Source: Parachlorella kessleri
Taxonomy: Eukaryota > Chlorophyta > Trebouxiophyceae > Chlorellales > Chlorellaceae
Direction of reading: 5' to 3'
Assembly: GCA_001598975.1 (NCBI GenBank)
Contig: BBXU01001263.1
Coordinates: forward strand, 1 to 34,072
Length of the DNA: 34,072 bases
Part shown: piece after piece, positions 11,801-20,903 of the stretch
How positions within the stretch are numbered: the stretch's first letter is position 1
Layout of the letters: each line of letters begins with the position of its first letter
Notes under the pieces: model-generated
The model's input: only the letters and a program-made list of their open reading frames with translations
What the model was told of the DNA's origin: nothing
The model's database searches: none
Program-made: the position numbers and the translations under genes

Positions 11801-14800
11801 AGCCTCTGACGCTGATAGTGAGGATTGAGCCACAGGAGGGGGGGGCCCTACAGGCGGCCAAGCTAGTCGTAAAGGTGGGTAGAAAGCAAGGTTGAAATTC
11901 TTATCAGGACCCTCAAGAATAATTTTGAAGAGGGGATCTAAGCACAGGAAACCGAGCTGACGTAGCAGGGAGCAAAGAGTTTTCTTCGTCAGCTGTGTCA
12001 AGCAGCTCGGCTGCAGTCATGTCTAGACACACCTGGGTGACTGAGAGCTGTGCGCGGGCTGCCATCCTCTGCTGCCCCGAGTATGTGGTTGCGAGGCTCC
12101 CACAAGGGGGAATGCTGGTGGAGGGGGCGGCTGTGTGTCAAGGGTTCCATGCAGCATACCAGGAGCAACCTGGACACTCAAACCTGCCTTGCTGTAACCG
12201 CAGCCTATGAGGCGCTGGTGGATTGGCTGCTCTGCAATGCCCCCCACCACCTGGGGTTCCATGCACATCAAAGCTGTCAATGCAGTCAGAACAGACCATT
12301 CGTTGGAGTCAGGCATCTTCAGAATGAGATTATAACTTTACGTAATGTGTCATCTTTCTCACTAATGATCTTTACACAGAGTTTTGATCAACACTTTAAA
12401 AATAGGTTGTACTTCGCGAAGGGTGAGGCCAACATCTTGTAGCGGGGCCAGTTACATTAGTTACGTGTGTGGCCACATCATTCTTCTCTAAGTCCCTCTT
12501 GGCGCAGGCGCTCCACCGCGACAGCCAGCAGTACGTCCCGCTGCGCCTGCTGTCCCTGCCAGGTCAACACCCCCCTCCTGCTCCTCCGACCGCGGCGAGC
12601 GCTGAGCCTGCTGTGCCAGCTCAGCAGCGCGCTGGGCACACCATGCGGCATGACGAGGCGCTGGCGCTTGGTGACCTGGCAGGCGGCGCTGTGCATGCTG
12701 TGGTGGTGGAGGCGCAGCCCCAGCACAGGGGCGGGCAAGTGGATGCGAGGGCCCAGCTACAGGTGGGAGGGGTGGTAATTGTTGTCTCCGTGCTCCCCTT
12801 AGAGTCCCAAGTCAAAGAGTTTCTAACATTTCATGCGCCGAACAAGGGCCCAGCAGCAGGCCTAGGGGCCGCGCGTGCATGCTAGGAGTGAGCAAACACC
12901 AGCAGCGGTGGTCTCTCGCTCCAAGGCATGGTAGGGAACGTCAGTCAACAGCAGCTGCAGGTCGGGGCTATAGTGCTTGGTTGGGGTGTTTCGCTCTGTT
13001 GGGACAGTCAGGTAGCCAGTCCTTGAGGTTATGGATGGATTGCGGTTGCAGCATGCGCACACCAGGCCATGCTGAGCTGCTGCAGTACTCGTGCCAACCA
13101 GGAGAGGGCGCAGGCGCCGAGACGGGGAAGGCGGTGGTGGGAGCGCTCATCCCCTTGCAGCCGCCTTTCAGGTCAGCTTCCCGCCTCTCGTACCACCCTG
13201 CCTATGCTGCTCAAGCCTATCCTAGTCTAGTCTAACCTAGCAATACAGCTTCTGTCAACCCCTAGCCTTTCAGATGAGTGAGGCAGGAGGTACCAACCTG
13301 CCTGCGCTGCTCAGATCTAGTCTAGTCTGTCCTAGCCTTCACGCTTTGGTCACCCCTTGTGTGACTGAAACGGTGCCTGTTTGATGCCTAGGTCACCGTG
13401 CCTGCCAGGGTACGGCTGTACGCAACCCTGCTGGGCAGACTGCCGCCCCACTCCCTTTAAAAATCCATTTAGGGCGCCCCGCTCGGTGAAGACTGCTATG
13501 AAACGGTAGACACCCCCACCCCCACCCCCTCGTTCCTCCGTTTGTCACACTGAAACCATATATGTGTCACCCAAGTGGCTTGTGTGCCAGCTCGATTTGA
13601 AGCTCCTGGCCCCCCTCCCTCCCCCCTCCCTCTTATCTCATTGCCGCTGTTACACCCTGTCTGCCTGCTTGCCCCTGCTGCAGGTTTGACTTGAGCCTCC
13701 TGGGCCCTGCGGGGACACACACCCTATTCCAGGCACCCCCAGTCGCAGCCCAGGCTCTCCCCACCTCCCACTCTGAGCTGGCCCGCCAGATGCAGGTGAG
13801 CGGGAAGTAATGCTTACCCTGTGTTTACGGATTCCCAAGCTCTACTTCTGTGTTGTATCCCCGGCGCGACCACTCGTGTCTTGAGTGCCAAACGATTGCC
13901 GGGCTTCACAGTGCCCTCCCCTGTTCAATGCCAGTGAGGCTTTCTTACCAGGTTCCAGTTTCTTCCGCATTTCAATACCGAAAAGACACTGCCTGACCAC
14001 CCAGGACGGCTTCATTGGCACCAATCCCTTACAGTCTTTTACAGCAGTATTCTCGACGGTGCAGGGCAACACCATTGCAAAGTCAGAGCCTGCTTGAAGC
14101 CAACCTCGGCTGTGTCACCTCCTGGGCTCACTGCCACCAACCATCTACAGCATATGCATAGCCTGCTGACTGTTCAAGGGGTGGACCAACTGTTGCAGGG
14201 GTTGACCACCCAGGACAGCTTCACCAGCATCGCCACAGAGCGCAGCACGGCGCTGTCCGGGCTGAGCCTGCCACCTGGCGCTAGCATGCCCAGCAGCGCC
14301 CCCTCGCAGCTGTTGCCGCCAGGGGCACCTTCGGGGCCTGCATGGGGGGGAGGCGGCCCGGGGGCGTGGAAGGATGGTGCATTGGCCGCTGCCGGCGGCG
14401 GTGGCGGTGCCGGCGCATCGGGCGATCTGGTGTTGCCGGTGGGACAGCGCTGCACCGTGGCCGTGGCACTGCGCAACCAGGCGCCCTTCGAGGTGAAGCG
14501 GGGGGGCTCTCTCTACCTGTGGTGGTCGCCAAAATTTGCGCAATCTTTAGCGCACCTACCATGTTGTATAGGACTTCTAGGGACACTGAAGCGACTGTAC
14601 TACAGTAAGAGGAAGCGGGGTGGACTTGACAGGGGACTACGCTGGGGAGAGCGTAGGTGTCCCTCATCAGCATGGGGGCGGGGAGCGGTCCTGCTGATAT
14701 GCATCCCCACCGGATGCACCGTCATTTGTTCATGCGATGGTGGGACACATACCTCCCACACTTGACGCACTTGGCTTCTTGCGCACTCCTGTGCTGCTTT

Positions 14801-16516
14801 TGTGGCAAGCGACCTGGCCGCGTTTTGCTGCAGCTGAGCATCATGTCGATTGACCTTGTGCCGCCGACGCCTGCGTCTCCAGCTCAGCAGCAGAGGCAGC
14901 AGGCAAAGCAGCCGACCGAGGCACCACTCCACATCTCCATTACCCCGGCTGCAACCCTGCCGGGCTTGGGGGAAGGCAGCAGCACCGAGGCCGCCAGTAC
15001 CTCCGATATAAGCGACAGCAGCAGCGGCAGTGGGAGGAGTGGCGTAGCGAGGTTACATAAGGGTGACTCCTACACCTCCCTCTTCCTCCTTTCTTGCCCC
15101 CGGGAAGGCCAGGCTCCCTCCCTGGGCCAGCTGGTGGTGCGCTGGCGCCGCACAGCGCCCCCAGCGCAGCAGCAGCATGCAGTCCGCGGCGGGAAGAAGG
15201 TGGCGGCACCCGCAGCGGGCCTAGCAGGCCCGGCAGGAGCCACAGCAGGCGGAGCAGGTACAGCAGCCCCCGCAGGGGAGGCCATGGCATGGGTGGACCA
15301 ACTGACCCAGGAAGTGCAAGCGTCTGCCCCCCAGCAGTCACCGCTTCTACAGCAGCAGCTGAAAGTGGGGGGAGACGGCCAGGCGCTGGAGGCTTTGACT
15401 CCAGCCAATGCCCCCGGCAAAGTGGGAAGCCCAGTCATCGAGTCAGTTCTAGCCCTGCCGCCAGGTGTGGGACCGCAAGGCACTTCTTGGGTCTTTGGGG
15501 CGTGGCTTTGCTGCCGATGTGCGACACATAGTGCTTGCAAGCATGAACGCAATAACCCAATGTTTTTAGCAGCTGAGATAGGAAGAACATGAGCGAGTGC
15601 ACATGTACCTGCCAGGGGCCCCTGCCTTGATACAAGCAGGAAAGTTTGTGTGCTTGAGCGTGCTGTCGTCACGTGACAGAGCACTGCTCAGCCTTCCCTC
15701 TGCCTAGAAACTTGCAGGCCAGCTGGCTGCAGCATCAGCCAAAGCAGCTTTGACTCTCCCCAGGTGCTGCTGTATTGCTGCGCAGTGAGCTTTCTGTCGC
15801 CCCTGCTCACCGTGGCTCTGTCGCATGGGCCCAGCATCGCTGTCGGCAGCCCGCTGGGCTGCACGCTGCGGATGAGTAATGAGGGCGCCGGCGGGATCGA
15901 TGCCACCGTGGCGGTCAAGGAGGCACATGGCTATGTCCTAGCAGGTGGGGCTTGGCTCTGTTATGGGACGGCGGCGGGACTGTCGTAGTGTTATCAACTT
16001 AAATACAGCCACCAATGCGTGTATTGATTGTGCCTTGGTGGGACCTCATGCCTCCCCCAGAAGTATTGTTGCCCATTCCGGCTGCCCACCGTCCCGGGTA
16101 GCTGCGGTGTAGTGCTTGTGCAACTGAGCTGTGCCTCCACCCTCTGTATGCCCTCTTGCTTGCACACTTGGCTGACCCACCGGCAGCCCGGCCCCATGTC
16201 ATCCCTGCCCGGCACGTCGTTAATACATGCCACAGGCACGTCATCACTGGTTGTCCCCCTTAGGGAAGCCCCACGGGGCTAGGCCTGAGTGGCCATGTAG
16301 TAATATTTCCCTTCCTGTCCCTTGGCAGGCCCTAAAGCCACCTCCCTTCACATCCTCCCGAGGGGGTCGGACTGTGTGTCTTGGCAGCTGGTGCCGACCC
16401 ACCCCGGACCACTCCGCCTTCCCACGATACAGCTGGAAGCCACTGGCCTGGGCTATGGCCTGGAGGTGTCCAAGGGGAGGGAGGTGTTTGTCGAGCGGGG
16501 TCAGGCATTTGTCTGA
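2869..16516 (+). CDS. TRAPPC11: TRAPP complex subunit 11 (Foie gras / Gryzun)
   Basis: Large subunit of the TRAPP tethering complex, acting in ER-Golgi traffic and autophagy. Exons: 2869-3034, 3339-3400, 4038-4148, 4924-5057, 5478-5655, 6253-6333, 6863-6943, 7230-7369, 7846-7906, 8580-8702, 8953-9039, 9498-about 9700, unresolved part, 10236-11484, 11709-11874, 12508-12762, 13086-13171, 13473-13505, 13684-13795, 14199-14492, 14834-15464, 15786-15944, 16329-16516. Apart from the stretch after exon 12, phases agree at the junctions. The start reads MEVYPPELTSPPVPLVALIG, like plant homologues. Foie gras markers follow: AGILK-AKWLEKQRGSRPAV, LVVVVVQ...EIPEDRAAMVCRQAGID, AEFRADWPAAVHMYAEAY, YMVMAELL, YVGQ, and YYRRTGW...LLRDCARK. 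The C-terminal Gryzun part includes GDSYTSLFLL...GQLVVRWRR and ILPRGSDCVSWQLVP. It is about 1,500 residues against roughly 1,130-1,200 in animals and plants; Gly/Ala/Gln-rich insertions in exons 14, 20 and 21 explain the excess. Confidence 0.93.
3607..3729. repeat. 14-bp GGTACC repeat with an inverted copy
   Basis: In TRAPPC11 intron 2, about six direct copies of a 14-16 bp unit (CCTGGTACCYAGCC) run from 3640 to 3729. An inverted copy at 3607-3626 is the perfect 20-bp complement of the last copy at 3710-3729, with a shorter match to each other unit. The single strand could therefore form several alternative hairpins. Not a CRISPR: there are no spacers. Confidence 0.85.
4142..4370 (+). repeat. 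19-bp minisatellite starting at the exon 3 donor
   Basis: Units of GTTGGTGCCTGGGTCTGAG repeat from the TRAPPC11 exon 3 / intron 3 border, becoming degenerate after 4262. The exon ends TCTGAG and the intron begins GTTGGT; this same junction recurs after positions 4167, 4186 and 4205 and, as TCCGAG, after 4224 and 4243. The true donor is assigned to 4148 because it joins VSE to VEAVKG in phase. Confidence 0.85.
5018..5136 (+). repeat. Duplicated exon 4 end and donor, 73-bp period
   Basis: The last part of TRAPPC11 exon 4 and its GTGAGT donor (5018-5064) is repeated at 5091-5137 with only a few changes. The second copy keeps an intact CG/GTGAGTC junction. Use of the second donor would add 73 nt and put a TGA directly after the Lys-Arg codons, so the first donor is the coding one. 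Confidence 0.85.
5345..5465 (-). pseudogene. Coding-like antisense fragment in TRAPPC11 intron 4
   Basis: Read on the minus strand, this 120-bp piece gives an open, acidic, well-mixed peptide starting VSFASDTLTNEQQGVELFL and ending IDHYMTMRMSRQG. Its amino-acid mix and lower GC differ from the surrounding intron. It looks like a relic of a mobile element or another gene, but I do not recognise the family and the similarity of composition alone is weak evidence. Confidence 0.3.
5744..5828. repeat. Poly-G run and (CTCCTG)n in intron 5
   Basis: A near-continuous G run at 5744-5770 is followed by CTCCTG hexamers near 5788-5815 and a C run. It is simple sequence in TRAPPC11 intron 5 and a likely place for length errors in the assembly. 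Confidence 0.8.
6767..6800. repeat. (AC)n microsatellite
   Basis: About 17 AC units with one CTC interruption, in TRAPPC11 intron 6. Confidence 0.95.
7324..7465 (+). repeat. Duplicated exon 8 end and donor, 92-bp period
   Basis: The end of TRAPPC11 exon 8, from ACATGCCGCC through GGGTGTGCAG and the GTG of the donor, recurs 92 bp downstream starting at 7416. The second copy reads GTGTAG then GTGGGT and so still looks like a donor. 92 is not a multiple of three, so its use would shift the frame. Confidence 0.85.
7458..7633 (+). repeat. G-rich GGTTGGTGGG tract with a 16-G run
   Basis: Intron 8 of TRAPPC11 has a strongly G-rich plus strand here (repeated GGTTGG, GGTGGG) ending in an uninterrupted G run at 7617-7632. 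Many spacings would allow G-quadruplexes in the DNA or the pre-mRNA. Confidence 0.75.
9040..9086 (+). repeat. AT-rich / CGCCCAGG dispersed element, copy 1
   Basis: Directly after the exon 11 donor comes an AATAAATATATAAAT stretch joined to GCGCCCAGGCCCAAGGGC. Related sequence, an A/T-rich run followed by CGCCCAGG, occurs at 29533-29572 and 32643-32672. The AT-rich tract is conspicuous in this GC-rich DNA. Confidence 0.5.
9667..9709. repeat. TTCTAGAAGGG inverted repeat
   Basis: TTCTAGAAGGG at 9667-9677 is complementary to CCCTTCTAGAA at 9699-9709, with a GC-rich, partly self-complementary centre. It lies at the end of the open frame of TRAPPC11 exon 12 (stop TAG at 9705-9707) and may mark the real exon end or a small inserted element. 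Confidence 0.65.
9708..10235 (+). other. Unresolved part of TRAPPC11 after exon 12
   Basis: Exon 12 supplies the helix VEECRAPHSRQTVDLLRAAH and exon 14 starts with YYRRTGW. In family members about 30-60 residues of helical repeat lie between. Exon 14 needs a preceding exon that ends in phase 1, and I found no clean GT donor for exon 12. A short segment near 9917-9965 reads FFVSDYRKALACQ, similar to the repeat motif expected, but I could not place its borders. A GC donor, a non-standard site or a sequence error could explain the gap. Confidence 0.4.
11875..12507. other. TRAPPC11 intron 15 with AT-rich, coding-like pieces
   Basis: This 633-bp intron has two pieces unlike the neighbouring DNA. 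At 11879-12001 the minus strand is open and reads LTKKTLCSLLRQLGFLCL then FKIILEGPDKNFNL. At 12310-12440 the DNA is clearly AT-rich. Both could be remains of an inserted element. I recognise no family. Confidence 0.35.
13163..13340 (+). repeat. Duplicated exon 17 end, 102-bp period, donor lost
   Basis: The end of TRAPPC11 exon 17 and its intron start (GCCTTTCAG then GTCAGC, followed by GTACCACCCTGCC...CTAGTCTAGTCT) recur about 102 bp downstream, with GCCTTTCAG ending at 13273. In the second copy the donor is changed to ATGAGT, so it cannot act as a GT donor. Confidence 0.75.
13994..14230 (+). repeat. Copy of the exon 20 start 209 bp upstream
   Basis: TGACCACCCAGGACAGCTTCA at the start of TRAPPC11 exon 20 (from 14203) is matched, with one or two changes, at 13994 in the preceding intron. 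The upstream copy is not preceded by an obvious acceptor. Confidence 0.7.
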
Positions 16517-16764
16517 TGGCATCCACACGAGTGGGGCCGCTGTGCTTGGCTGGTTGGGACATGGGAGTGACTGTTGGTGATACATATGCCCGGTGCACGC
16601 TACTAGTGTGCATATTGTAACCCAAGGACGATGGGGTGTCTGATGGCATCCACACATGAGGGGCGGCTGTGCTTGGCTGGTTGGGACATAAGAGTGACTG
16701 TTGGTGATTCTATATGCCTGGTGCATGCTACTAGTGTGCATACTGCAACCCCAGGACGATGGGG
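16510..16764 (+). repeat. 127-bp tandem duplication over the TRAPPC11 stop
   Basis: Two copies begin at 16510 and 16637, both with TGTCTGATGGCATCCACAC; the TGA is the TRAPPC11 stop codon in copy 1. They stay similar to GACGATGGGG at 16636 and 16764. Copy 1 has the motif TGTAA at 16616-16620; the same place in copy 2 reads TGCAA. Confidence 0.9.
16616..16620 (+). terminator. Putative TGTAA polyadenylation signal, TRAPPC11
   Basis: TGTAA lies about 100 nt after the stop at 16516. UGUAA is the established poly(A) signal of green algae, normally placed shortly before the cleavage site. It lies inside the first copy of the 127-bp duplication. Confidence 0.5.
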
Positions 16765-17503
16765 AATGGACCCTCGACACGCTACATGGAGTCACCTTCA
16801 GTAGTAGAAGTTGGAAAGACGAAACGAAAGACACGCTACACGGGCACCTTCGGAAGTAGAAGATTGAAATTCGAGACAAGAAAACATGCTACATGGAGAC
16901 CCCCATTGGGAGAAAGATTGGAGACGAGATGAAGGAACACACCAGCTTTCTGCAGGCTGAAGGCAGAAAGGGGGCGACTCAAGGAAGGATGCTGGCACAG
17001 TGGGGAGACGACCTACATACTAGGCTAGTAGCCAAGCCAAGAGTTTACAACCAAAACTAGGTGGATGCCATCAAGCTGGCCCCCAGCCCACCCACGGCCA
17101 TCCAGCTTCGAGTTTTTGCTTTGCACACCTGCCCTCATGGATGAAGAAGTGCCAAGCGGAGTCCCAAGAGCTGCAGTATCACCCCTAATGAACCCAACGT
17201 ACGTTGTTCCCCTGCAGAACCCTGTCTCACCTGTCAGCAAAACCGTAAGCATGCATGACTGTCAGTCAACGAGTTTTGGCCAGAACACAAGAGAAGAAGA
17301 GCCCTCTCTGTTCGCACTACCTGCCACACTTACTAACAGCAAGAAAAGAAGAGCAGGAAAACAGGGGTCGAGCCATCGCAAAGATGATAATGCTGTGCGT
17401 AACAAAGAACCCCAACCCTAGGTTGCAGGGAGAGGGAGCAAGACTACTTACTGACTTCACCTGTTGTTACAACCGCAAGCGAGACAAGTTGGATGGAGGC
17501 AAA
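16765..17503. other. Convergent intergenic region
   Basis: Between the 3' ends of TRAPPC11 and the minus-strand secreted-protein gene. From 16770 to about 16900 there are two to three degenerate copies of a unit of about 55 bp (GACACGCTACAYGGRG...GTAGAAG). The rest has no frame that looks coding on either strand. Confidence 0.5.
17467..17471 (-). terminator. Putative TGTAA polyadenylation signal, secreted-protein gene
   Basis: TTACA on the plus strand, TGTAA on the minus strand, lies about 33 nt after the stop of the gene at 17504. The spacing is shorter than is typical but fits a green-algal signal. Confidence 0.45.
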
Positions 17504-20500
17504 TCACCCTGTGCTGCCGTCGGCATGAGAGGGCCTTGCTGCCAGGGCTTGCAGGCCCCACCCCCTTCCCATCGCTTCCAGGGCCCGGCAGTAGATCAGC
17601 GGCTCCAGGGGCCCACAAAGGCAGTGTGCCACCTCGTCACTTGAGCCCTCCTCCACGGCTGCCCTGCAGTCTCTCGCCCTGCAGTGGTGGTGCACCGGTG
17701 GCAGCGGTGAGAGGCTTTGCATGCTGACGGCGGCAGGGTCCCAAAAGCTGGCTGGCAGGCCTGGGAGTGCAAGTGGGGTGGGTGCCTATCCGGGCTGACG
17801 ACGCAGCCTGCATAAGCAACTAGGGAGGACATGACACCATCCCCACAAACACTGTCGATTCTAAAGGCTTCCCAGTGTTGTCGGCTAGGCAGACCGAGTG
17901 ATAAGCAGCCCACCACCCACCTCTGTGGCGCCTGCACCTCCTGCCACACCCGCAGCGGGTCCTCAGCGGGCAGTGCCAGCAGTGCATCTCGTGCAAAGCG
18001 CGAGGCCGCCAGCGCCACCACCGCCTCCCCGGCAGCGCTGAGGTTACGCTGCTCCCAAGGCGTGGTCAGCTCCTCCCCCAGCCAGCCCTTCACAAGAGCC
18101 ACCTCGGCTGCCTCACCCCACACTGTGTTAGCCTGTCGGGTGACGGGATTCATGCTCTCCTCTGTAGCATCCACGGCTGTGGCTGCTGCAGCCGCTTCCT
18201 CTGCCCTGCTGCTGCTGCTGCTGGCTACGGGAGGGAAAGAGTTGCCACCCAGGGAAGTTGCTGTTCCTGCTGCTGCTGCCTGATCCAGCCGCTGAAGCAA
18301 GGCGTCGGCCACCCACCAGCCATCAATGGTGGATGCCCAGCGGCCCTCCTGGCCAGCTATGAAGCCGCAGGGGTTGCCGCCATCCGCCTACGAGCAGTCA
18401 CACAGAGTGGCCTGACGACATACTGAGCAGGGACAGGCTTGGGCAGATGACTAACGTGTGCCAGAGCCAGCAATCTGGTTGAAGTGGGTGCTGCACAGCG
18501 AACCTGCCATGTTTGCCAGGTCCCGCTGTGTTCCAAGGCTTGAAACTTCCCTGCCCCAGGACAGCAGGCCGCCTGTACTGTGTGTAGTGCCTTACCACAG
18601 CAGTCCCCGCCACCCACTCGACAGTGCCAGGCTCTACTGATACCAGGCTTTCAGGCACCTCCAGCACCAACTCCCACACCTCTGGCAGCATGAGTTTCAT
18701 GTAGCAGGTGGCTGCAGTACCCTGGCACATGGGTACAGTACCGTTGCATTTGCCTTCAAAGCCTGGCACATGGATGGAGTACCCTGGCAGGTGCCTTCAG
18801 TACCCCGGCACATGGGTGCAGTGCCCGGGGCAGGTGGTGGCATGTTGCTGGTGGTCTCGCTCACCTGTTGCCAGCATTGGCTGTTGTCTGACCACACCCA
18901 GTAGGGCATGGCCCTCGCCACACCCGGTTGCCCTGGCAAGGGGTTATAGATGCATCTAGCATCACATGCGAAGAGGCCGTTGCCTATTGCCCCAGCTGCA
19001 GAGCATGAGATGCAGCATAAACCATAGTCACCATATTACTCAGAGACACGGTGTTCACCTGTCGCAAAGACATTAAGGAAAGCACACCATCCATGTGCTT
19101 CAAGGAACAGAGCAGCCTGGTCGGAATTGCAGCTTAGCCATCCATGCCTACCTAGCAGTGCTGCGTCCTCTCCCGGGCAGCACGGCTCGGGCCAGGCCAG
19201 CCGTGCTGCAGGGAAAGATGCTCCTGCTGCTGCCGCTAGATGTGGACAAAGCCCAGCCACCTGTTGCCACAGTACTTGGCCAGCTGACCACTGTGGAAGC
19301 CAGCTGGGCCAGCCTGTCGCGAAGAAAAGCAATAATAAAGGAAAGTTGCCAAGCAATACATGTCCTGCAGACTACCATGGAAGCCAGGTAGGCCAGCCTG
19401 TCGATTTAACAAGCAGGCAAGCAACAAGGTTGCTTGCTGTCCAGGCACCGACAGATCCTACTCCTTGCCTAGTGTACGGGATCAAGGGGTGCTGGCTGCG
19501 CGGCAAGGGCTGTGTGGCCCCCAAAGCAACACACATGCCCGCCTAGAATCCTCTCAGCGCCACCATACACTGCCTTGCCAACAGGCCGCTCCCCCTCTGC
19601 CCTGCTTACCACCTAGCTGCTTGCAGGGTGTCTGGCCCGGGCACCCCTCCGGGAGTGGGCTTGCGGGTGCGTAGGGTTGCGGGACGGGCGGACCCCAGGT
19701 GGCGGGCGGGCCAATGTCGGGGGGAAGGGCGGGTGGCTGAGCGTAGGGCTGCGGGGTGGGCGGACCCCAAGGGGGGGGCGGGCCGGCCTGAGGTGGTGGA
19801 TTCCCAGGAAGTGGAGCAGGTTGTGCCGGCGGTGGGGCAGAGGAGAGGGGTGCAGGGTCGGGAGAGGGAGGCAATCGAGGGTAGGGCGGCGGGGAGGCTG
19901 GAAAGCTTGGCGGGGGCGGGGATGCGAATGGCGGAGGGTCGGCAGGGAGTGCTGGAGGGGATGGGAATGCCAGTGGTGGCGGCGGCTGGAGTATGTAGTC
20001 TGGGGTTGGCGGAGGCGGCGCGGCAGTGTCGCCGTGCGAGCCTGGCTCGCCACAGACGGTGGTGTAGGCAGGGATGAGGTTTGCCGGCTGGGAGCAGTCC
20101 ATCTGGGGGTTGTAGGCTTGCAGTGTCGCAAGGCTTCCATCAAAGGTGGGCAGCAGGCAGACTGCATGAAGGGAATGGAGACCCTGGTGTTATGGAGGGC
20201 AAGCATGTGCGCAGCATCGCACTCACTCTTGTGACATTTTCTGGATGCAAGGGTCGACTGCATAAGCGCATGCACCTTACTCCCTTTGTTATACAGGGGG
20301 CTGGGCACAGGAGCAAAATGACTTACAAAACTGCATGATCCCAGCCAGTGTCTGGCACTGCAACAACACCAGCGTCAGGCACTCTGTCTGGCAGCCTGCA
20401 AGCAACAACCCCATGGGTCAGCGCGGCAGCAGTTGCAAGTAGCATCTACTTTTGAAGATTTTCAGCCAACACCGCAGCAGCCTGATACAGTCCTCATACA

Positions 20501-20903
20501 CAAGGGAAAGCCCTGTGACATTTGAGAGACTGACACAGCCTCCGCCAGCAGCAGGGCACAAGCTCCCAGTGGCGTCAGTGACAGAAGCGGGATGTTGCTC
20601 TGCCATAAGTGGGACCCTATTGCAGACGCAGGTGTCCCCCACCTCACTGCTGTCGAGGCAAGCTAGGCAGCAGCCTCCAACTTACCTGACAATGTGGGCG
20701 GTGGTTGCTTGGGTACCAAGGGGGTCAGCGCTTGTACCATGCTGCCCAGGTCTGAACAACAAGTAGTAAAAGGTGCCTCCAGCCACTAGTCTGGGCTGTA
20801 TGTTCAAGTGATGTGATGACCTGGACCCCTGCGCAACCCGCACATCTAGTATCTTACCTGCTGCTAGGGCAAGTAGAAGCGCCAATTGCGCGAGAGGCGT
20901 CAT
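17504..20903 (-). CDS. Predicted secreted Cys-rich protein with Pro-rich rod
   Basis: No family recognised. Exons (minus): 20903-20858, 20785-20686, 20646-20450, 20395-20327, 20161-19610, 18995-18865, about 18679-18596, 18387-17921, 17678-17504. The N terminus MTPLAQLALLLALA is a good signal peptide. Residues about 45-195 are Cys-rich (GDTCVCNR, CQTECLTLVLLQC, QFFCLLPTFDG, MDCSQP). A rod of about 120 residues follows, rich in PPPP and SPPP with two WGPP(T/V)PQPYA repeats, as in hydroxyproline-rich wall proteins. The C-terminal part has LFACDARCIYNPLPGQ, WVWSDNSQCWQQ, CGFIAGQEGRWASTIDGWW, an Ala/Ser-rich stretch and a last Cys cluster (CLCGPLEPLIYC). The head-rod-tail plan resembles pherophorins, but I see no clear pherophorin signature. 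Most junctions agree in phase; exon 7's acceptor is uncertain, because the repeat at 18715-18838 blurs it. A cell-wall or extracellular-matrix role is inference. Confidence 0.62.
18715..18838. repeat. Degenerate AGTACCCTGGCACATGG repeats
   Basis: Three to four copies of a segment like AGTACCCTGGCACATGG, spaced 20-45 bp, lie between exons 6 and 7 of the secreted-protein gene. On the coding strand the copies carry GGTAC and CAG, so several weak donor and acceptor candidates exist and the exon 7 start cannot be fixed by eye. Confidence 0.65.
19287..19413. repeat. Imperfect direct repeat in intron 5 of the secreted-protein gene
   Basis: A segment like GTGGAAGCCAGCTGGGCCAG with CCTGTCG following is found near 19290 and again, altered, near 19375. 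It lies in the 614-bp intron between the Pro-rich rod exon and exon 6. Confidence 0.6.

Noticed and set aside
13392..13460. Open frame VTVPARVRLYATLLGRLPPH as a TRAPPC11 exon
   Set aside because: It is preceded by CCTAG, but it stops at TAA with no donor. The exon at 13473-13505 joins both neighbours in phase instead.
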